Shown here: positions 61,830-64,000 of the stretch, piece by piece
Layout: each line of letters begins with the position of its first letter
How positions within the stretch are numbered: the stretch's first letter is position 1
NCBI GenBank assembly: GCA_023394955.1
Contig: JAEWZY010000023.1
Coordinates: 1 to 64,000 of the forward strand
Length of the DNA stretch: 64,000 nt
From: Bacillota bacterium
GTDB taxonomy: Bacteria; Bacillota; UBA4882; UBA8346
Direction of reading: 5' to 3'
Program-made: the position numbers and the translations under genes
Notes under the pieces: model-generated
Database searches by the model: none
The model's input: the letters and a program-made list of their open reading frames with translations, nothing else
What the model was told of the DNA's origin: nothing

Positions 61830-61854
61830 AAAAAAACCAGCCTATAAGCTGGTT
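61830..61854 (-). terminator. First terminator after tRNA-Ser(GGA)
   Basis: Minus strand ACCAGC / GCTGGT stem, 6-base loop, T7 tail, 17 bases past the tRNA 3' end. Confidence 0.85.
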
Positions 61855-61870
61855 AATTTAAAAATTATGG

Positions 61871-61955
61871 CGGAGAGATAGGGATTCGAACCCTAGAGGC
61901 TGTTACACCTACACGCGCTCCAGGCGTGCGCCTTCGACCACTCGGCCATCTCTCC
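61871..61955 (-). tRNA. tRNA-Ser (anticodon GGA)
   Basis: About 85 bases. Acceptor GGAGAGA / TCTCTCC, anticodon loop CTGGAGC, long variable arm typical of serine tRNAs, T-arm GGGTTCGAATCCC. CCA not encoded. Confidence 0.96.
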
Positions 61956-62038
61956 TTATATATTAAGAACTGATAACGCTTTAATATTATACCAAAATAG
62001 CTACTTCAAATAAAGTGTTTTTTATTAACATTTAATGG

Positions 62039-62125
62039 CGGAGAGAGCGAGATTCGAACTCGCGAGGGACGTAAATCCCTACCCGCTTTCGAGGCGGGCG
62101 CCTTCAACCCCTCAGCCATCTCTCC
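62039..62125 (-). tRNA. tRNA-Ser (anticodon CGA)
   Basis: About 87 bases. Same acceptor arm as the next tRNA-Ser, anticodon loop CTCGAAA, extended variable arm, T-arm GAGTTCGAATCTC. Pairs as a tandem serine tRNA cluster with 61871-61955. Confidence 0.96.
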
Positions 62126-62259
62126 AGGTTTACTCTTATTTTAAAATATGAATTTACAAATCGTCGGTTCAAAATCGGTAACCAAATTTTCAGCTCCGGA
62201 TCTTCGACCCTTAGAAATAGCACCTATCCGTGAAATCAGTTTAATCCGTTAAATCCCGG

Positions 62260-62739
62260 TCAACGGCGTTCCTTAAAAAACTCCTTTAAAAGTTCTCTAC
62301 ACTCTTTTTCCAATACTCCTCCAGTTACCTCCAAACGATGATTGAGGCGGAGATCTTGGACAATATTCATTAAACTTCCGGCTGCGCCTGCTTTGGGATC
62401 GGATGCCCCATAAACCAAGCGCTTTACTCTCGCCATTACCATTGCTCCGGCACACATGGGACAAGGTTCCAAAGTGGTATATAAGGTAGTTCCTAGTAAT
62501 CTCCAATGCTCTTTTAGCTTAGCCGCTTCGCGTAAAACCAATATTTCCGCATGCGCTGTAGGATCTCCATTAGTTTCACGTAGATTATGAGCTTTGGCAA
62601 TGATTTGATCATTGAGGACAATAACAGCCCCAATCGGAACTTCTCTCTCCCGGGCTGCTTTAGTTGCTTCCACAATCGCCTCCCGCATAAAAAATTCATC
62701 CGTTTCCTGCTGACGATCGGGAAGAAATAGATCATTCAT
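62260..62739 (-). CDS. tadA: tRNA adenosine(34) deaminase TadA
   Basis: A 159-residue zinc enzyme that turns A34 of tRNA-Arg(ACG) into inosine. Zinc ligands and catalytic Glu: His63 and Glu65 (TAHAEILVLREA), Cys93 and Cys96 (EPCPMCAGAM). The ATG at 62739 has no strong ribosome site; an alternative ATG 17 codons downstream (MREAIVEATKAA) is also family-like. It is next to the serine tRNAs, an arrangement also seen in other Bacillota. Confidence 0.94.
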   Translation of the reverse strand: MNDLFLPDRQQETDEFFMREAIVEATKAAREREVPIGAVIVLNDQIIAKAHNLRETNGDPTAHAEILVLREAAKLKEHWRLLGTTLYTTLEPCPMCAGAMVMARVKRLVYGASDPKAGAAGSLMNIVQDLRLNHRLEVTGGVLEKECRELLKEFFKERR

Positions 62740-62926
62740 TATTGGACACCGTTATTATATTACCACAAACCCTTCTTTCCTTTCAAGGCAAGATTTATGT
62801 ATATTTAAATCTTTTTTGTTAATCTTTTGGTTTTATTGAAAACCATTCCAAACCAAACTTTGTTGTTATTTCTTGTTAATCCGTATTTATCCTTTTTAAG
62901 GCCTTGAAAGGCTCATTCTCTCTTAG

Positions 62927-62955
62927 TTGTCATATTTTGCGGGTAATGGTATAAT
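62927..62955 (+). promoter_or_regulatory. Promoter of the diguanylate cyclase gene
   Basis: TTGTCA (62927-62932), 17-base spacer, TATAAT (62950-62955), 59 bases before the ATG. Confidence 0.8.
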
Positions 62956-63014
62956 TTATATATAATTTTACTATCTCAAACACCGGTCCAAATTAAAGAC
63001 TGGGGTGAATTCCA

Positions 63015-64000
63015 ATGCTAGTTTATCTTCTTAAAGGCAAATCAATCGGGCTAAGGACAGCCCTCAAACAACTTAGAGCGATCATTCTCTTACTCTTGAT
63101 TGTCTGTTCTTATTGGTTGGTTAAACCTAGTTTTCTCACAATATATTATATTCTCACTTCTTTAATTATCAGCGCCTTATTAGTAGATCATCAACGCCCC
63201 AAAAAAGCTTTGACCGATCTCCAAATCAAACCCGTCGATCTTTGGATTATTATCATTAACGATCTTTATCTAGCGGGAATCATTATGATTACAGGCGCAA
63301 CCCAAAGCCCTTTTATTAGCGCCGTTTCAATCCCAATTATCATCTTCTCCGCCGAATACGGGGTCAAAATCGGGATTTGGAATTATATAGGTTTCAGTTT
63401 GTTTCTGATACTTAACTACATCACAACCACAAACGCAATAACCTTAGAAACTTTGGCCATCCAATTTACCGTATTAATAATTTCCGGAATCGGTTTGAGT
63501 GTGATCGGAGCTTTAACCTATTTTCAAAACCGTTATAACCGCAAAATCAACCGCTTATTAACCCGTGATGAGTTAACCGGATTATATAACCGGCGTTTTC
63601 TGAAATTATCGGTTGCCAGGGAGATAAAAGCTACAAACCGTTTTGGGTTTATTTTGATTGATATCAACTTCTTTAAATATTACAATGATTTCTGGGGCCA
63701 TAACGCTGGTGACAGCCTATTAATCTCCATTGCTAAAATTCTTAGCCAAAGCGTCCGTCTCCAGGATATAGTCGTCCGGCATTCCGGTGACGAGTTTATC
63801 ATTATGTTGCCTGATTCCGGACAGTCTGCCGTTGAAAAAACCATCACTCATATAACTCAAAGGATTGAATCATCAAATTTTTCAGGTGAAGAATGTTTTC
63901 CCAATCACAAACTCACTATATCTTACGGTTATACCCTTTTCCCAAGTGGCGCCCGTCATTATCAGGATTTATTCACAGCCGCCGATGAAGCGCTTTACCG
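63015..64000 (+). CDS. Membrane diguanylate cyclase (GGDEF domain), partial at window end
   Basis: At least 328 residues, cut by the window edge. The first ~190 residues contain about six hydrophobic segments (for example LLLIVCSYWLV, IMITGATQSPFISAVSIPI), with no recognised sensor family. The cyclase domain follows: DELTGLYNRRFL, then the catalytic loop RHSGDEFIIML, where the first Gly of GGDEF is Ser. SGDEF variants can remain active in principle. ATG with GGGGTG upstream and a clear promoter at 62927-62955. Confidence 0.87.
   Translation, partial: MLVYLLKGKSIGLRTALKQLRAIILLLLIVCSYWLVKPSFLTIYYILTSLIISALLVDHQRPKKALTDLQIKPVDLWIIIINDLYLAGIIMITGATQSPFISAVSIPIIIFSAEYGVKIGIWNYIGFSLFLILNYITTTNAITLETLAIQFTVLIISGIGLSVIGALTYFQNRYNRKINRLLTRDELTGLYNRRFLKLSVAREIKATNRFGFILIDINFFKYYNDFWGHNAGDSLLISIAKILSQSVRLQDIVVRHSGDEFIIMLPDSGQSAVEKTITHITQRIESSNFSGEECFPNHKLTISYGYTLFPSGARHYQDLFTAADEALY

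Overview
This window comes from an endospore-forming, Gram-positive-type bacterium of the Bacillota, probably an anaerobic clostridium-like lineage; the sequence alone does not fix the class. The evidence is SpoVT, SpoVG and YpeB, a serine T-box in front of serA, a large SRP RNA with an Alu domain, a predicted sigma-H promoter on spoVG, and the gene order ispE ... spoVG - glmU - ctc - pth - mfd - spoVT, close to the order known from Bacillus subtilis. PurO-type IMP cyclohydrolase, a two-gene SufC/SufB-like pair and an AprA-like flavoprotein fit an anaerobe. Most genes lie on the minus strand.

Region by region. 1-6.1 kb (+, visibly AT-rich): RpiR regulator, ferric/sugar-phosphate-type ABC importer (binding protein, fused double permease, ATPase) and a TIM-barrel isomerase, closed by a strong terminator; probably one uptake locus for a phosphorylated sugar or similar anion. 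6.2-8.9 kb (-): a second RpiR regulator with a visible promoter/operator, leading into a Na/Pi cotransporter. 9-13.3 kb (-): metF, rpiA, gyrA. 13.8-23.1 kb (-): a second catabolic locus with YesM/YesN two-component regulators, a binding protein, ATPase, two permeases and a DUF2264 protein. 23.2-28 kb (-): dihydrolipoyl dehydrogenase, orphan AprA-like flavoprotein, membrane pseudokinase. 28.3-30 kb (+): ACT protein and DUF711/PFL-like protein. 30.1-34.8 kb (-): comB, a small unknown protein, serA behind its T-box, ypeB. 35-38.8 kb (+): alpha/beta hydrolase and a PAS-GGDEF-HD-GYP protein. 38.7-46.3 kb (-): MFS transporter, SNase-like protein, rlmH-purO pair, a 21-bp tandem repeat field, HtrA protease, methyltransferase, phosphohexomutase. 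46.6-58 kb: spoVT, mfd, minimal PrsW-like protein, pth, ctc, a truncated glmU, tRNA-Gln, spoVG, nucleotidyltransferase, GntR regulator, ispE. 58-64 kb: SRP RNA, beta-propeller protein, SufB-like and SufC, two tRNA-Ser genes, tadA and a diguanylate cyclase that runs off the window.

The most unusual structures are: (1) twelve uninterrupted, diverged 21-bp units at 42678-42929, each with two half-sites about one helical turn apart; (2) glmU ending at an in-frame TAG, followed by 12 codons that still read as GlmU, with prs absent from its expected place beside it; (3) a sigma-H consensus promoter before spoVG; (4) a membrane-bound protein kinase fold without catalytic residues; (5) an AprA-like flavoprotein without AprB; (6) a 124-residue membrane protein with PrsW/CPBP-like motifs; (7) a SpoVT with a Cys cluster in its sensor domain; (8) a two-gene Suf pair resembling the minimal Suf (SmsCB) arrangement.
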